From Membranipora membranacea (Eukaryota > Bryozoa > Gymnolaemata > Cheilostomatida > Membraniporidae), in assembly GCA_914767715.1 (NCBI GenBank), contig OU612073.1, forward strand, positions 12,650,001 to 12,714,000: a DNA stretch of 64,000 nt, read 5' to 3'. Numbering within the stretch: position 1 is the stretch's first letter; every line of letters begins with the position of its first letter. A program made the translations under genes and the position numbers. The notes beneath the pieces were generated by a model. It was not told the DNA's origin, made no database searches, and saw nothing but the letters and a program-made list of their open reading frames with translations. Positions 1 to 13,300 of the stretch are shown here, piece by piece.

Positions 1-2490
1 GCCATGCACACAGCAAAAGATTTATAACAGTTTCACTTTACTTGGAAGCATTAAGCTTTGTTGCCTACAGTGGTTTTGTGTGCATTATTAGTTCTGGGAG
101 ACTGAGCAACCTTGGTTATGCAAATTGAATTAAAGCCTTTTTCTGATAGTACCCCTTTCATTGAGGACAATTTGCATTTTATCAAAACAGTAATGTCATA
201 ATTATCATCACTGAATGAGTGAGACCGGCTTGCTGGCTGTAACAATCATAGCATTTCTGCTCTATGTCAGAGTCTCACTAAACCAGGCGGCATCATGACT
301 ACTGTAGCCCTGCTATGTTTGATTGAACCTTCTGTGTTGACTTTCACTTCACTGTGTATGTTACAAGTTCTCTGAGAGAATAACTAAATTATTGTGATGA
401 CAGTAGTACATAAGTGTGACACAGATTCTAAATGGATGGATGGATTTATTACAATCACTGACAAACAAACAGTGAAATTAGGTGTAGACATTGGTACTGG
501 TAAATGACGAAAATATAGAAAAATGAAGTCTCGGTCGTAAAAGTTAATAAAATATGTTGTTCAGTGTGAGAATCAGATGTCAAATGGTTAGCATCAACAC
601 CACCATATAAACATGAGATGGTTGTTTTGTATCAAGTCGCTCTATGTACGAGACTCAACTTTCTGTTCTCACTCAGCATCTTTAATTGCCTACGGCTCAA
701 GTGGACAAGTTCTGAAAATTTCAAGAGATACATTACGCCGGTTTATTCTTTTTCTTTTATTTAAACCTGAAGAATCGCTTGGTACTTGACAACTGGCAAC
801 AATTATAGAAGCATCTGCGTCACCACTCCATCACGGATCTAACAAACTGGTCTTGTGTCATGTTGCTTCAACATAGATTATTGGTTTTCATTTATTTCAA
901 CAGTAAATACAATTTCATTTTATTCATTAGTTTTGCTATAACACAGGATACATTAGTTACGCAAAGGATATTTCTTATTTGTTATTGGTCAGTGCGTATT
1001 AGGCATAAACTACTCAATAGTATTTGTTTGCGATCAGATTTTAAAACAACATTGTGTATGGCAGCGCTGTTTGTGGTGAATGGCGTTATCTTGGATTCTG
1101 CACGTCTATGCGTCTATGGTGAAAGTTTTCTCTTAAAATCATGCAAATGCTGCATTGATTTTTAATGCAAAACTCTTGAGCCAAAGGAACCGCTTTCCTT
1201 TTCAGTACTATCAATGCTCTTTTCATGTCTAGTGTCATGCCAACATTAACCTCTCTTATTATGAGGTTAATTACTTGTAAATGTAAACACGTTTTAAGAG
1301 AGCTGATCAACTTGAAGCTGCTCTAAAGTATCTCACCATCTGATGTTGATAATCATCCAATCGTAATGCTGTTTAGTGTAGTGTATATAGGGCCTGCGAT
1401 ATGCAACAAATGAAGAGATATGTGGTAACAAAGTTGCTGGCTCTGAACTGGAAATTTTGTATCAGAAGTTACTGAGTCATTGGCCAATACCATTTAAGTT
1501 TAGGTTGAATCATTCAATTTAGTTGTCTGGTGTATAGGAGAAGAACAAACAATAGATTTAGGTTTCCTATTATGCTGGGTAAATTTCAAAAGTGACAATC
1601 AGATTAGGAAAGAGAACTGCGAGCCAACATTATAAAACGTTCGAGGATTTGTTAAACACTCTATCACCAGACCTTTCCAAACCATTCCCAAGACCTTAAA
1701 TGCCAGCAGTAAGGGATTTCCCTTACCCACCACCTGTCCTGGGAACTGGCAACAGCAACCAACAGACAAATAGTACATTTGAGTGTGAATTGAGAGCAAC
1801 TACCGTAAGGGAAGCGAGACTTTATAACTGTACCCCTTATTTAGTCTGCTTTTAGAGACAATTTTGTAGATTAACAAGACATGAGTTGTTATATACCTGT
1901 CCAAGTACACGACACACTACTGCACATTGCTCACCCTACGACATATCGCATTAAACATATATATAGGATGGAAGCCTAACCTAAATGAGATCAGCTCGTA
2001 CCAGTTACACCTCCCCCTCTCATCGGCGTTGAGCATGATCATGGTGGGTCCACTAATTCATATTCTTTAATTCATCAATCAACCCTGTTTGTGCAGTTTA
2101 TATTGAACACTATGTTTATTGGATCAAGTATCACTAAAGTACACCACACCAATGCCTTACAGTCATATTCAGTTGGTGCACAATATTTCCGTTACTTGGA
2201 TGTCATGTGACTGGTGATGGGTGTGGGGGTTGGGGTGTTTGGGTGTGGGGGGTTGGTTTTGGGGGGGGGTTGGTATTCGGTAGATGTAATTAAGCCTGGT
2301 ACTGTTTTACATTGTTACCCCTCAGACACAGGCTCTTGATTTGTCTTATATGCAGCTATGTAACAGCCACGTATGTATATACATAGCTTTATTGATTACC
2401 TTGTACCACAAAGCCGTGTTTAATGCATGCTCTATATACTAGAAATGATCACCAATATCTGATTTTTGGTTTGCTCTATAGAATGGTAAT
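1..2490. other. Upstream non-coding DNA, no gene seen
   Basis: AT-rich sequence with short unsupported ORFs only. No exon chain or recognisable domain was found on either strand. It contains a small GGAT run near 432 and the G-rich run listed separately. It is presumably the intergenic region and distal promoter of the tyrosine hydroxylase gene. Confidence 0.5.
2214..2277 (+). repeat. G-rich, G-quadruplex-prone run upstream of TH
   Basis: The + strand holds many G runs of three or more in about 64 bases, including one run of nine, separated by T-rich spacers. The pattern GGG-N-GGG-N-GGG-N-GGG is compatible with G-quadruplex folding. It lies about 220 bases upstream of the TATA box of the tyrosine hydroxylase gene, so a regulatory role is possible but only inferred. 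Confidence 0.5.
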
Positions 2491-2493
2491 AAG

Positions 2494-2501
2494 TATAAAT
2501 A
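2494..2501 (+). promoter_or_regulatory. TATA box of tyrosine hydroxylase
   Basis: TATAAATA lies 91 bases before the ATG of the TH coding sequence. This would place transcription initiation near 2525 and give a short 5' leader of about 60 bases. It is supported by motif and position only. Confidence 0.5.
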
Positions 2502-2584
2502 CCCATTTGGTATTTTCATTTTCATTAATACAGAGCTGTACCTTGTGAAACAGTCATTTAGTGTCAGCACAGCAAAGAGAAAAG

Positions 2585-5500
2585 ATGGACAGCCCACACC
2601 ACGCTCAACGGAGGCTTGCCTTCCAGAAATCGTACAGTGTCGAGGTAAGGCGCAACATATTCTGTTACATAATATAAACTGTTTTAAATATTATTTATCA
2701 ATTCGTAGGTTTTTATAACTGCATGTATATAAATATAATTATTGTTATCAGTGTATGAATGATTCCCTTGCTGATTTTCTTTATAATGTTGTGTGGGCTG
2801 ATTATGATGTAAATTTTCCTTGAGGCAACTAAAGCAGATGTTTACGCTGACACCATTGCTGTAAATAAATGGGATAAAAGTGCAGAGACAATCCATAACA
2901 AACCATTTTTCCTCTCGGACTAAACGTTCTCATCTCACTACCATTACACACTGTAGGTATATATTACATATGGCGAGGTATATATATATATGATAATATA
3001 ATAAATATTTAATATATAGTATTCTTATTGTTCATACCATACTACCGAGCATAGTACTGATAACAATTTCATTAAACGCTCAAATTAAAACTGAAATAAT
3101 ACGTCCAGCACCAAGTTGTTTTTGAAAGTCTTGATTACGGGGAAGGTGATTCAATTTTAATTCTATGTAGGCGATTCATTGCATGTGCCTGTGTCATTTT
3201 GTTTTTATTTGTTGTGATGTTTTTGTAACTTTGGGTTTTTGGTATCGACCTTGCAGAAAGTTGTAGGTGGGGGGTTATCATGATTTTTCCAACATTAGTT
3301 AATGCGTAGCATATTTCGACACAAATTAATCCTATCAATTTCTTGCAATCATCAGCTATTTATATTAAATCCTATTTTCCGCCAGCATTCAATACTTGTC
3401 AATAACTGCTTCATCGATGCTGAAACAATAAATTTCCGATGACGGTTGATTGCCATCATATTGAAGTTCCCCAAAATTTAATTATGTCAATAAACCCACT
3501 TGGATGGCAGAATAAAAAGAAAATGATTGACTCTGCTTGTTTCGTCTCATTCTGACACCACGGCTCAATTAGAGAACCGAAGCGGTCACCACTTTGATAT
3601 TTCTCTTCAATGACTGGCCATCATAAATACCTGAACTGATCAAATTATGTGTGATATTATAAGCTCGTGCCGGCTTGGCACTGGACATTTTACGAGATTA
3701 AGACTTCACATTTAACAAGATTTACCTACAGACATCGTATTGCCCTTGAGCGTGGGTTGGCGCAATGTTTACGGTCAGTAGTTATAAGTGCGGGCCATGT
3801 TAGTTCTAGCACATTTGTGTATTAATTCATCATGCAGAACGCAAGACTCCAGCTCGCCTCTCCTTATCTCAAGCAACTTCTTATCCAAGTAATTATAATT
3901 ACACAGAATAATTAAACTAATGTTCTAAATGTAAATGTTTTGCGAGTTAAAGTTTACTTTCTAATCAAATTTGAGGGAAATGAGAATCTTTGTTTCCATA
4001 ATTGATAAGTTTTACAAAAAGGAGACATGATTTTCATGTTATTGATTAATACTGTTGTCTAGTTTTTTTCGAATTGAAATATGCATCTTTGATCCCACTT
4101 CATAACCACAATTCTGTTGAAGTGGCTGTATTTTTTAAGGTAATTAGCACTGGCAACAAAAAAAAGTTGATGCTTCAAAATGGATATTGAATATTATATA
4201 AATATATATAAAACTATATATAATCCAGGTTAAGCTTTATATCATTGCGGGGATAGTGGCATGTTAATGCGTTAGTGTGTTTTACAGATGGGAGAACCCA
4301 TTCGGCGTAAGTCACTGATAGACGATGCCCGCTTTGACACGTACACTAACATTGGCCTGCATAAGCTAGAAGTTCAGCAGGAGAGGAGTTTGTCTGTGGA
4401 TGAGGAGCCGGAAGAGGAGACAACTCGCTGGACATGCCTCGTCACCATGGATAACAGCTGGAATATCGGCAAAATCATCAGACAGTTTGAGGTATGTGGA
4501 AATAATGAAGAAATTATACACGTAAAAGGCGCCAGATTACTATTCAGCCTGCAAAATATTCTGCAGCTCAATAGGACTTCCCGTCCCCTGTACAAACACG
4601 ACTGAGCATTTAAACTCTTACTACTTTCATTCGCCACTCAATTTCAGTATGTATAAGGTTTTCCAGCCTTATCATTTCAAATTTTATGCATAAACGGACA
4701 TTTTGCAGGAGCGTCATGTGCAAATACATCATATCGAGAGCCGAAAGTCAGAGAAGAGTCTCAACCAGAATGGTGAAGTGATGACCAATGGTAATGGGAG
4801 GAGTAAAAGTGAAAGTGGTAGAGTGGTGGACTTACTCATCCAGTTCGATGCCAGCGAGGATGTTGCTCACGCAATACAGAGAGCACTGAGTAGCAACAAT
4901 TACACAGGTAGATTACAGTTTGAGTTTTAGAGTCAAAATGAATAAATTGAAATACTAGAGTAACAGCAGTAGTAAACCTTTAATAAAATACTGAGAGTGG
5001 TCGTCAACAGTTTTATTCAATTTTATTCTTAAAAAATATCTGTTTCAGAATGAACAGTGAAGTTAGAGCATGTCATTGAGTAACTTTTATGAAGCAGAAA
5101 TAAACGAGCCTTTTGACAGTTTTAAGATCTCAAACGTTTTTCACCAAGACAGCTTGTTCAGCACCTGCAGGTGTCATCTCTGTTAAGTGCTGATTAGGTA
5201 TGGTAATGATGCCACATGCATCTTTGAGCAATTTATCATCATATTTGCTAATATGCGAACATGGGAATAGATTTGCCAATTTATATCAGCCAAATACAAG
5301 GTCAAAAGGTAAATCAATTAAAACTAGATGGCCAAAAAGTCATTGGCCGAAGTGATCACCCTTATCTGAGTGTCACTGACTTGTCAAGGTTTTATCTTCA
5401 ATTTTTGCCCTTTCCTAGATAATGTAACTGTGTCCGCCGATGACAATCGTTCACTTGATATGGTCTGGATCCCAACTCACATAACAGACTTGGACAAGTG

Positions 5501-8500
5501 CACTCACCTCATCACAAAGTTTGAGCCCGACCTGGACCAAGGACATCCCGGCTTCGATGATATGGCATATCGTAAGAGACGACAACACATCGCTAAAGTG
5601 GCATTTAGCTTCAAACAGTGAGCAATATAAAGATTTAATTTCGAATTTATTTGATCTAAACCTGAAACAAATTACTCATTTAGATGTTTTATTCAATAAG
5701 TCATAGACATAAACAGACACATAAAGGTGATCATCTGCGTTTAGGTGTATGGATGTAGTTGACTTCATACTAGATATGACTTTCTTGGAATTCGAAGTGA
5801 AGTGCGGTCAATTTAGATCATGCTCAATTTAATTTTGTGACAACTGGTTTGTTCCCCTTCAACCAATGTGAAAAAAAATATAAACACAGTTAGTCTGATT
5901 CTTTTGTAAATTTCCCTATTTCTCATCTTATTCGATTGTAGGGGAGACAGAATACCAGATGTAGAATACTCTGATGAGGAAACGGAGGCTTGGTGAGTTT
6001 TATTGAAGAAAACATCATAAAAATACTATAAAATTGATCACATAACGGGACATCGCTACGCAAATGTAATGTTGTATCACGATTATGTCAGCTCTCTAAT
6101 CACGCAATTGTCATCTTTCTTGATAAAAAAATACAAATAAATACTGAATCCACAAATTTGAGATAAAGTGATACAAAGATTAGATACATCATCCTATGCC
6201 TGCACAGAAAACTTATCAATCGTGGTATTTAGAACTTTGTAAATGTCTAAACACATACATTCATGTCACCAGCAAATATTCTTTTTTTTTTATCTTACTA
6301 AAGGAGACAGACATATAAGAAACTGAAGTCATTATTCCCGACACACGCCTCATCTGTTCACATCGAGAACTTCTCTCTGCTAGAGAAATACAACATTTAC
6401 AGCCCTGATAGAATTCCTCAGCTTCACGAGGTCTCCGAATTCTTAAAACGTGAGTTTGGTTTAGTAGGCTAATTTTTAGAAATCCAAGGGATGAGCTATG
6501 TTCCCACCCCTTAACACAGTCCACTTGCAGTTTAGGTTCCTAGACTAGGCTTAGGAAATAATCTCACATAAAGGTAGAGTCAAGAAACTCAGAACAATGA
6601 ACGATGAGAGGGAGTTCATTGTTCTGAGTTTCTTGACTCTACCTTTATGTGAGATTATTGTTTATTGTTATATATACCTTCTTACTGCATCAATCATCAT
6701 CCGAAGATGTTCTCCCTGATGTGCAACAAAAACCCAAATAAAATCATGGGAATAAAACTCAATTCAATGAAGACAAATTCTTCATTGCTCAGAACAACCA
6801 AATTGTGTTTTTGTTCAAACAGTTAGAGGCAAGGGGAAATAATTCTGATTCCGTCAGCACTCAACAACCAGTTCAAGGCTACAACCTGCTCATGTGCACA
6901 TGCTGATAACCTGATGAACAAGGGCACTGCATTAGGATATTTTGAAATGTGTGGTTGTGATAAGCGTCACTATGCAGCCCTGAGGGATATTCCGAGTATC
7001 TAGAGGCCATTTGACATTAGACGATACACCAGAGTGTTCAATTAATCAACTACTCATAGAATGGTGCACACTACAAAATCGTAATATTATGTAATATTAT
7101 ATCCAAAGTGATATTTGTTATATATATTGATATGTTGTGTATATATTGTGTTAATCTTCTCTCACAGGTCAGTCCGGGTTCAGCATACGACCAGCAGCCG
7201 GCCTCCTATCAGCTCGTGACTTTCTAGCGAGCCTGGCGTTCAGAGTTTTTCAGTGTACCCAGTATGTGCGACACTACTCCAGACCAGAACATTCCCCGGA
7301 GCCAGATTGCATCCACGAACTACTAGGCCACATGCCCATGTTCGCAGATTCTGATTTTGCACAATTCTCTCAGGAGATTGGTTTGATTAGCCTCGGGGCA
7401 AGTGATGAAGACATAGAAAAGCTGGCTACTGTAAGTGAACACCCACTTTAATATACAAAACCTAGTTTAAGTGCTCAAACTATGGCGGGATAGCTGGTAG
7501 AGGCATTTCGTTGATAATGAAATGCCTCTACCTACCTATCCCGCCACAGTTTGAGCGCTTAAACTTACCAAAACTTGTTTAGGAGGTGCTTTTAAACATA
7601 CTTGATCACTCTATATAACGATAATAGCATCAGAGGCAACTATGCAAGTTTTCTCAGAAACCAGAGACCATATACAGTCTATTTGTAGCCTCTGATTATA
7701 ATGCACATAAATTTGGGCCCGCCAACAGCAGCAAAATCTACAACCATTATAAATTAATTTGTTTAAGAATTTCTTCAGACATATGGGAATAAAGCGAGAA
7801 TGATTGAGGTACAGATTGATATAATTTATGTTCACTTAGTAATGTCCCCCATTTCCTATCGATTGTCCTCACAAACCCTAGCCTGTCAAAACAAGCTTGT
7901 CATGACAGGCTTAACAAGCCTCGCATCACAATTCTCCAGCTTTCATCAGCACCTTATTTCCGAACACCCCATTGCTTTTCCAAACTCCCAAATTTCCCAG
8001 CCCAAACCTTAAAATTGATATATTCACAAAATTTAGGTGCTTTGTGTCCTTGGACATCTTGTGCTCGTCTTCTCCTGAAAAAAAAATGTCGACGCTGCTC
8101 TAATTTTGACCTTTCAATAATAATGGCACATCAATAACAAGGCATTAGTATGTGCTTACAAAAACAAAACTGTGGATTCAACTTTATTCAAAACCTGAAC
8201 AAGCTCATTACTTTATCAATATCATGGTTATAATGGAATAACTGAAATAAAAAATAATAATACAGAGTTAAAAAAATGTATAGCAAACTTCATATAAATC
8301 ATTCTGATTATATGCATTTTAGCTGTACTGGTTCACGGTAGAGTTTGGTCTATGTAAAGAAGATGGGGAGGTTCGGGCATACGGAGCAGGCCTCCTATCC
8401 TCATTTGGAGAACTAGAACATGCTCTCTCTGAGGTCCCAGAACAAAGACCATTCGATGCTAACACTGCTGCCTTACAACCATACCAGGACGCTGACTTTC

Positions 8501-9104
8501 AGCCAGTCTATTTTGTTACAGAGTCCTTTGATGACATGAAAGAACGTGTGAGGTATGTGATTGAGATGAGCTTAAACCTATGATTCCACTTCAAAATTTA
8601 ATCAGTTAATTTTCCAAATACTTTTTGTTTTTGTAAATTGAAATTTATGGCTTGCATTATGGGCACAAATGTTGCTAATATTCCATCCAAGTTTTGAAGT
8701 CCTAAGGTCAAGATTTGTTATTAAAAAGAACTGGACCCACTGGTCATGAAAAATACTGATGGGTTGTTTTAACCTTGCTGAGGACATTTAACTGTAATAG
8801 TCAGGCTGCAGATCTGCTCAACAATATTATAAATTTTATCACTGATAGGGCCTATGCTCAGACTATAAGGAAGCCGATGGATTTGCGCTACGATCCGTAC
8901 ACACAGACTATTAAGATACTCGACAGCCACAGGACGATACACGGGGTCATCGAAGAGGTCAAAGATCAACTCAATAATCTCTATACTGTCCTAAACAAGC
9001 TAAACAAGAGAAAACGTCAGGCAAAATGTGCTATCAACAAGCAAAAGAATGTGGAAGTGTGTAAAACCATTGACAAGAACGCTTTACCCAATGGGAATTG
9101 CTGA
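2585..9104 (+). CDS. TH: Tyrosine 3-monooxygenase (tyrosine hydroxylase), complete
   Basis: Nine coding exons: 2585-2644, 4288-4491, 4709-4907, 5419-5617, 5942-5992, 6304-6449, 7168-7430, 8323-8552, 8849-9104. All have GT-AG borders and matching phases, giving about 535 residues, a normal TH length. The enzyme converts tyrosine to L-DOPA using iron, O2 and tetrahydrobiopterin, the rate-limiting step of catecholamine synthesis. The N-terminal regulatory region has the kinase-site motif [10 protein letters not shown] (Ser about 29), the counterpart of the PKA site of known TH. The catalytic domain carries [14 protein letters not shown], with iron ligands His about 336 and His about 341, and YWFTVEFGL with Glu about 381. 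The HSPEPD form separates TH from phenylalanine and tryptophan hydroxylases (TPEPD). The last exon encodes the C-terminal tetramerisation helix. Exon 2 begins exactly with an in-frame ATG, so an alternative first exon or start is possible. The start at 2585 is chosen because its short exon ends in a good donor and encodes the conserved KSYS segment. Confidence 0.95.
6557..6659. repeat. Perfect 46-bp foldback (hairpin) in TH intron
   Basis: Arms 6557-6602 and 6614-6659 are exact reverse complements over 46 bases, with an 11-base loop. Left arm begins AATAATCTCACATAAAGG. The element sits in the intron between TH exons 6 and 7. No flanking target duplication was resolved. It could be a very young foldback MITE or a structured RNA precursor; its function is unknown. 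Confidence 0.85.
7465..7564. mobile_element. Short foldback MITE, GTTTAAGTGCTC ends
   Basis: Arms of about 45 bases (7465-7509 and 7519-7564) are near-perfect inverted repeats around a 9-base loop, in the TH intron after exon 7. The termini GTTTAAGYGCTC recur at a second hairpin at 58817-58913, so this is a dispersed family. No coding capacity. Confidence 0.65.
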
Positions 9105-9162
9105 TTGGTTGATGTAGCTGTTGACCATATTTTACCTGCGGTGGACTTGATAAGCAATGGTC

Positions 9163-9168
9163 AATAAA
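9163..9168 (+). terminator. Poly(A) signal AATAAA of TH
   Basis: Canonical AATAAA 58 bases after the TH stop codon. It predicts a short 3' UTR. Confidence 0.6.
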
Positions 9169-9169
9169 A

Positions 9170-10200
9170 TGTTGAGCATCACATTGACATGTTGTAGCAG
9201 AATGAAATAATTGGTTTTTTTCATCTTTATTCTAATCATTTCTGAGTTTGGCAGGCCAAGCTTGTTTTTGTGGAGCCTCTTCCTGGTGAAACTATATGAG
9301 ATTATGTGTGCATCGTAACTGTCGGCTTGTATTAGCCATAAATTTTACTCAGTAGTTTTGCAGTAGCATAGACGACAATGCTTGTGTATGGGAGTGAAAT
9401 GTGCCCCCTGTGAACATAAGCAGACAAGTTTTTCATGTTTTTGGAACTACTATTATTCTATCCCGTTTCTGAAGCCCATCAAGAAAACTATGATGTTATA
9501 CTTGATAAGTAATTGTTGATGGAATTTTAAACAGTTGAATACTCGTAATCATGTTTATTTATATGTGAAATCCCAGCGCAGGTACCATACCTGTGCAAAC
9601 TTTTCAAATAGGTCACGATATTATATTTATATTATTGGAATTTATTAAATAAATCACTGTGATTTTATGTATTACAAGAAGACATAACCTAAGGGCCTAA
9701 CAGCTAAGAGGCGATGATGTTAAGCATAGTACAATGAGAAAAAATTTGAAGCGCGATTATGATTTGGATATAATTTTGTTAAACTTAAATCACTGAAGTA
9801 AATTTGTGGAGTGATTACATGCATTGATAAAAGACATGGAAGGCTAGATTGATGCATTGGATATGACAATAACAAAATATACTTTGAAAAAGAGTTTTAT
9901 AGAATATAAAGTTGCTAGACATGTACAATCGGGGCTAACAAGGTACAGTATCAACTTTAATTGACATTCGTTAATTAACTTACTAAGTTGACTAGGAATA
10001 AATGAGAAAAAGTGGTGCAGCATTACCTATGTGCAGTATGTAAATCAATATGTCGAAACAAAAATCACCATATCAATAATAGAAGTTATCGCCACCTTGT
10101 TCCAAAACTAAATAAAAACAATATTGCACCATCAGTTCATTCTGCAAAGGAAAAGTCAGCTAGAATGTATAATACTTTCATTTGAGTGAAAAACCATAAA
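9170..10200. other. Intergenic DNA between TH and FCHO
   Basis: AT-rich sequence between two convergent genes (TH on +, FCHO on -). No coding exon, RNA gene or mobile element was recognised. It probably contains the FCHO 3' UTR; ATTAAA on the - strand near 9954 is one possible poly(A) signal. Confidence 0.4.
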
Positions 10201-10277
10201 TTACCTTGACCTTTACCAAAAGGTATAACGTGCAGAAAATTACCTTGACCTTTACAAAAGGTATAATGTGCAGAAAA
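10201..10277. repeat. Tandem duplication of a 38/39-bp unit downstream of FCHO
   Basis: Two almost identical units (10201-10239 and 10240-10277) each start TTACCTTGACCTTTAC and end GTGCAGAAAA. They lie 80 bases beyond the FCHO stop, probably in its 3' UTR. Each unit contains TGACCTTT, which resembles an orphan nuclear-receptor half site, but no function is shown. Confidence 0.75.
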
Positions 10278-10356
10278 TTGTTAACCTAACAAGCGTTTCA
10301 ATTTGTGTTAGCTTGCATAATTGCATTATAATTCTGTGTTCTGTACAAAGCATATG

Positions 10357-13300
10357 TTACACATATGTTACCAATTTGTCTGTATCAACTAAAAATTTGG
10401 CAACCATCCGTTTCTTAGTGAAGGATACTCGGTACTGCTTTGTAGCAAGCTCAAACTGTGTGCCTGATAGTATTGTATCATCACATAGGAACTGAACAGC
10501 TACTGAGGCAGGAGTACTAGGCCCCGCACCAAGAGAAAACCTGGCTTTCAGGTTCCCTTTACTATTCATGCCAGATTTGAGTTCAGGAATTTTCCACAGC
10601 AGTTTGTCGTGTTGGGGGCTCCAGACTCCCTCCGGAACACTCTGTGTATGTGTCACGCCCCCATTAACAGGTACCAGGAACTGAACATGGGTGAGAGGAA
10701 GGGGTTTACTCAAGGCGCTCCCGACATATTCATATTCTAGCCTTAGATCTGTAGTGGTAGGCTCACATTTCCAGTAAGCCACCGGTAGGAGCGGTAAGGC
10801 TGTGACAGTCAATGTATACCGGGCTATCTCTATATTGAAGTGTTTAGCATTTGGTTCTTTAGATTGTTTCATCTACAACAAAATGGTTAAACAAATTAAG
10901 CAATGTATTCCTGCCAAGGATTAATAATTCTACCACAAATTAGTTGGGTCTTTAAATTTTCTTGAACTTCTCATTCTTTACACGTTTTCACAACAATATC
11001 AAGAAAAGCTGTTTTATTCATGTCTTCAGGGAGTTTAGGACAAATTCCTCAAAGTTCCTAATGACTTGGCAATGAAAGTTGGAGTAATTCCCTTAACATC
11101 AAAGAGGGGGCAACTTCATGTTATAACAATCTTAAATCTATATGGTATAAAAAGTAGGGCCATCTGCAAGGACTGGTGATAAGACATGTAGGACCATCCA
11201 GTAGGATTATGATATGAGGAGGAGGCCCTACCCGTAAGGACTGGTGATGTCAAAACTAAAACTGGGTTTTACAGTTAACAAAATAGCCAACTATAGAAAT
11301 AGAATCTTTTGTGCGTTTAATTATCCATTTTGTGTATAAAAATGTCTAAGTGTATTTCATTCAGGATAACGCATGGACATCAGGATCTCCCATTCCATTG
11401 AAGTTGACTATGTGACTAACCTACCTTCAGATGGGCAAGTAGTGCTTTCTCATTGAATGTATGAATATCACCAATACTGGATATGAGCTCAGTGTGTACT
11501 TTGACCTGCTCTGTAGACCGACCAGCTATCCTAAATGATAGTTTTGGTATGTTATCACGTGTGAGAACCTCCGCAGGAAATGACATCATAACTTCTCCAA
11601 TCACCTGCAAAAAAAATTGGTTCTATTTCCTGAACACCAAATAATCCATTTAATTTTGCAAAATGATCCGTGGGCCCTATATGTTCCTGTTCCAGTTCAC
11701 AACCGACATGCAAGCCTGTACATGTTGTCACTGATATTTAACCCTACTTGTTATTTGTCGTCGGAATTTCATATAAGTATCAGATTGCTGACTAAGACTG
11801 ACCTCAGGCAGCAGTTTACCCTATCTATAGGAGAGAGTGTAAATGTTAATGCCAATGACATGAGCTATTTTGATAACATACAGTTGCTGTAAACAAAACG
11901 AGCAATAACAGCAGCCAAATGTCATAAGCTGACTTTTTAAGAACGAATAGTCAGAACTCCGAACAAAGCGTTTTTCCTTACCTCCTCAACACCATAATGT
12001 TCTAACAGATACCAGCCGTCAAGCTGTCATGGTTTGGTGAGAAAACAGAATTCATACATTCCATTGGCTATAATTTAAGTGGCCCTTTGCAAGAATAAGG
12101 AAGAATTTGAATATACCAGTTAGTTTGTGCTGCCAGGGATGAAATTTCCGTCTTGCCAGAGACTATGGATATAGGATAGTATCTCTAGTCCCTGGTATAA
12201 CTTCATGATAATAAAACTTGTTACTGAGTCTGAAGAGTGAGACATAATCTCAACTTCCAGAGATCCTCAAGCAAATGTTTAGCTTGTTGCTAAGGTTTCA
12301 AATGATGGTGAATGATGGATGATACCTTATCAAATGAGGATTAAAAAGCAGAACACAATCTTAATATCACCTGAATTACAAAAAAGGTTTATTTTACCTG
12401 TGATTCATGTTCAGATCCTCTGAATTTAGATTTGATATTCTCTGTGAGAGCTATAGCTATAGGGATAGTCTCCTGAGAGGTGTGGTTGGCTGAGAATGTC
12501 TGTACTGACTGCTTAGAGAAAGAGTCATTATTCCTCGTCAGCATACCCGACATAGGGCTATATCTGTAAACAACATAGGTCATATCTGTAATCAACATGA
12601 GGCTATGTATCTGTAAACAACCGTCACTGTGATTAATACCATCAACACTAGAGTGTTTTTTTAAGAGGAGGGTTGACTTTTCAGCTTGTAAGAGGCAAGG
12701 CAGAGGACGATTTCATCATTTTTCTGCATAGCTCATGGACACAGCCTGGGACCAATAGAGGGAATTGATGAGTTGGATTATAATTCTTTGCCACAGATGC
12801 AAAAACCAGAAACCTAGATGTTATACAATAGAAATACATAAAAATTTGATGGCCTGTCACACATTCCATTCTTGATCTTTAAACAGAATATCGTGTGCTT
12901 CCTGTTTCATTGTGATCAAAATGGCATGACAATGCAGAGAGCATGAAATGTAGAGAAAGTGCTAGAACACAGTATGATACGATACATTTTGAATGGTGTG
13001 CTGTGGTGTGATGTGACATGAGTGGGGCGATGTGATATGAGTGATGTGAAACGGATTGAATGGTCGTCATAATAGTATAGTTGGGAAGGGTAATACACAT
13101 AGGGATGGGCTGATTTCTAAAACATTTTGAGTGAGAAGTTTATAATTCAAATCAAAACCTAGAGCGTCAAATAAATTTGTCACATAGACCCACAAGACTA
13201 ATTTCATAACCCTCTCTAACTGCTCCCCAGAAAACCCCGATATGGGATAAGCAAACCCTATCAAACTTCTAATGTTTTCATTGATCTAAATTAGTATGAT

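Noticed and set aside
860-1165. 101-residue open frame near the start of the window
   Set aside because: Hydrophobic, AT-driven composition, no homology and no splice context.
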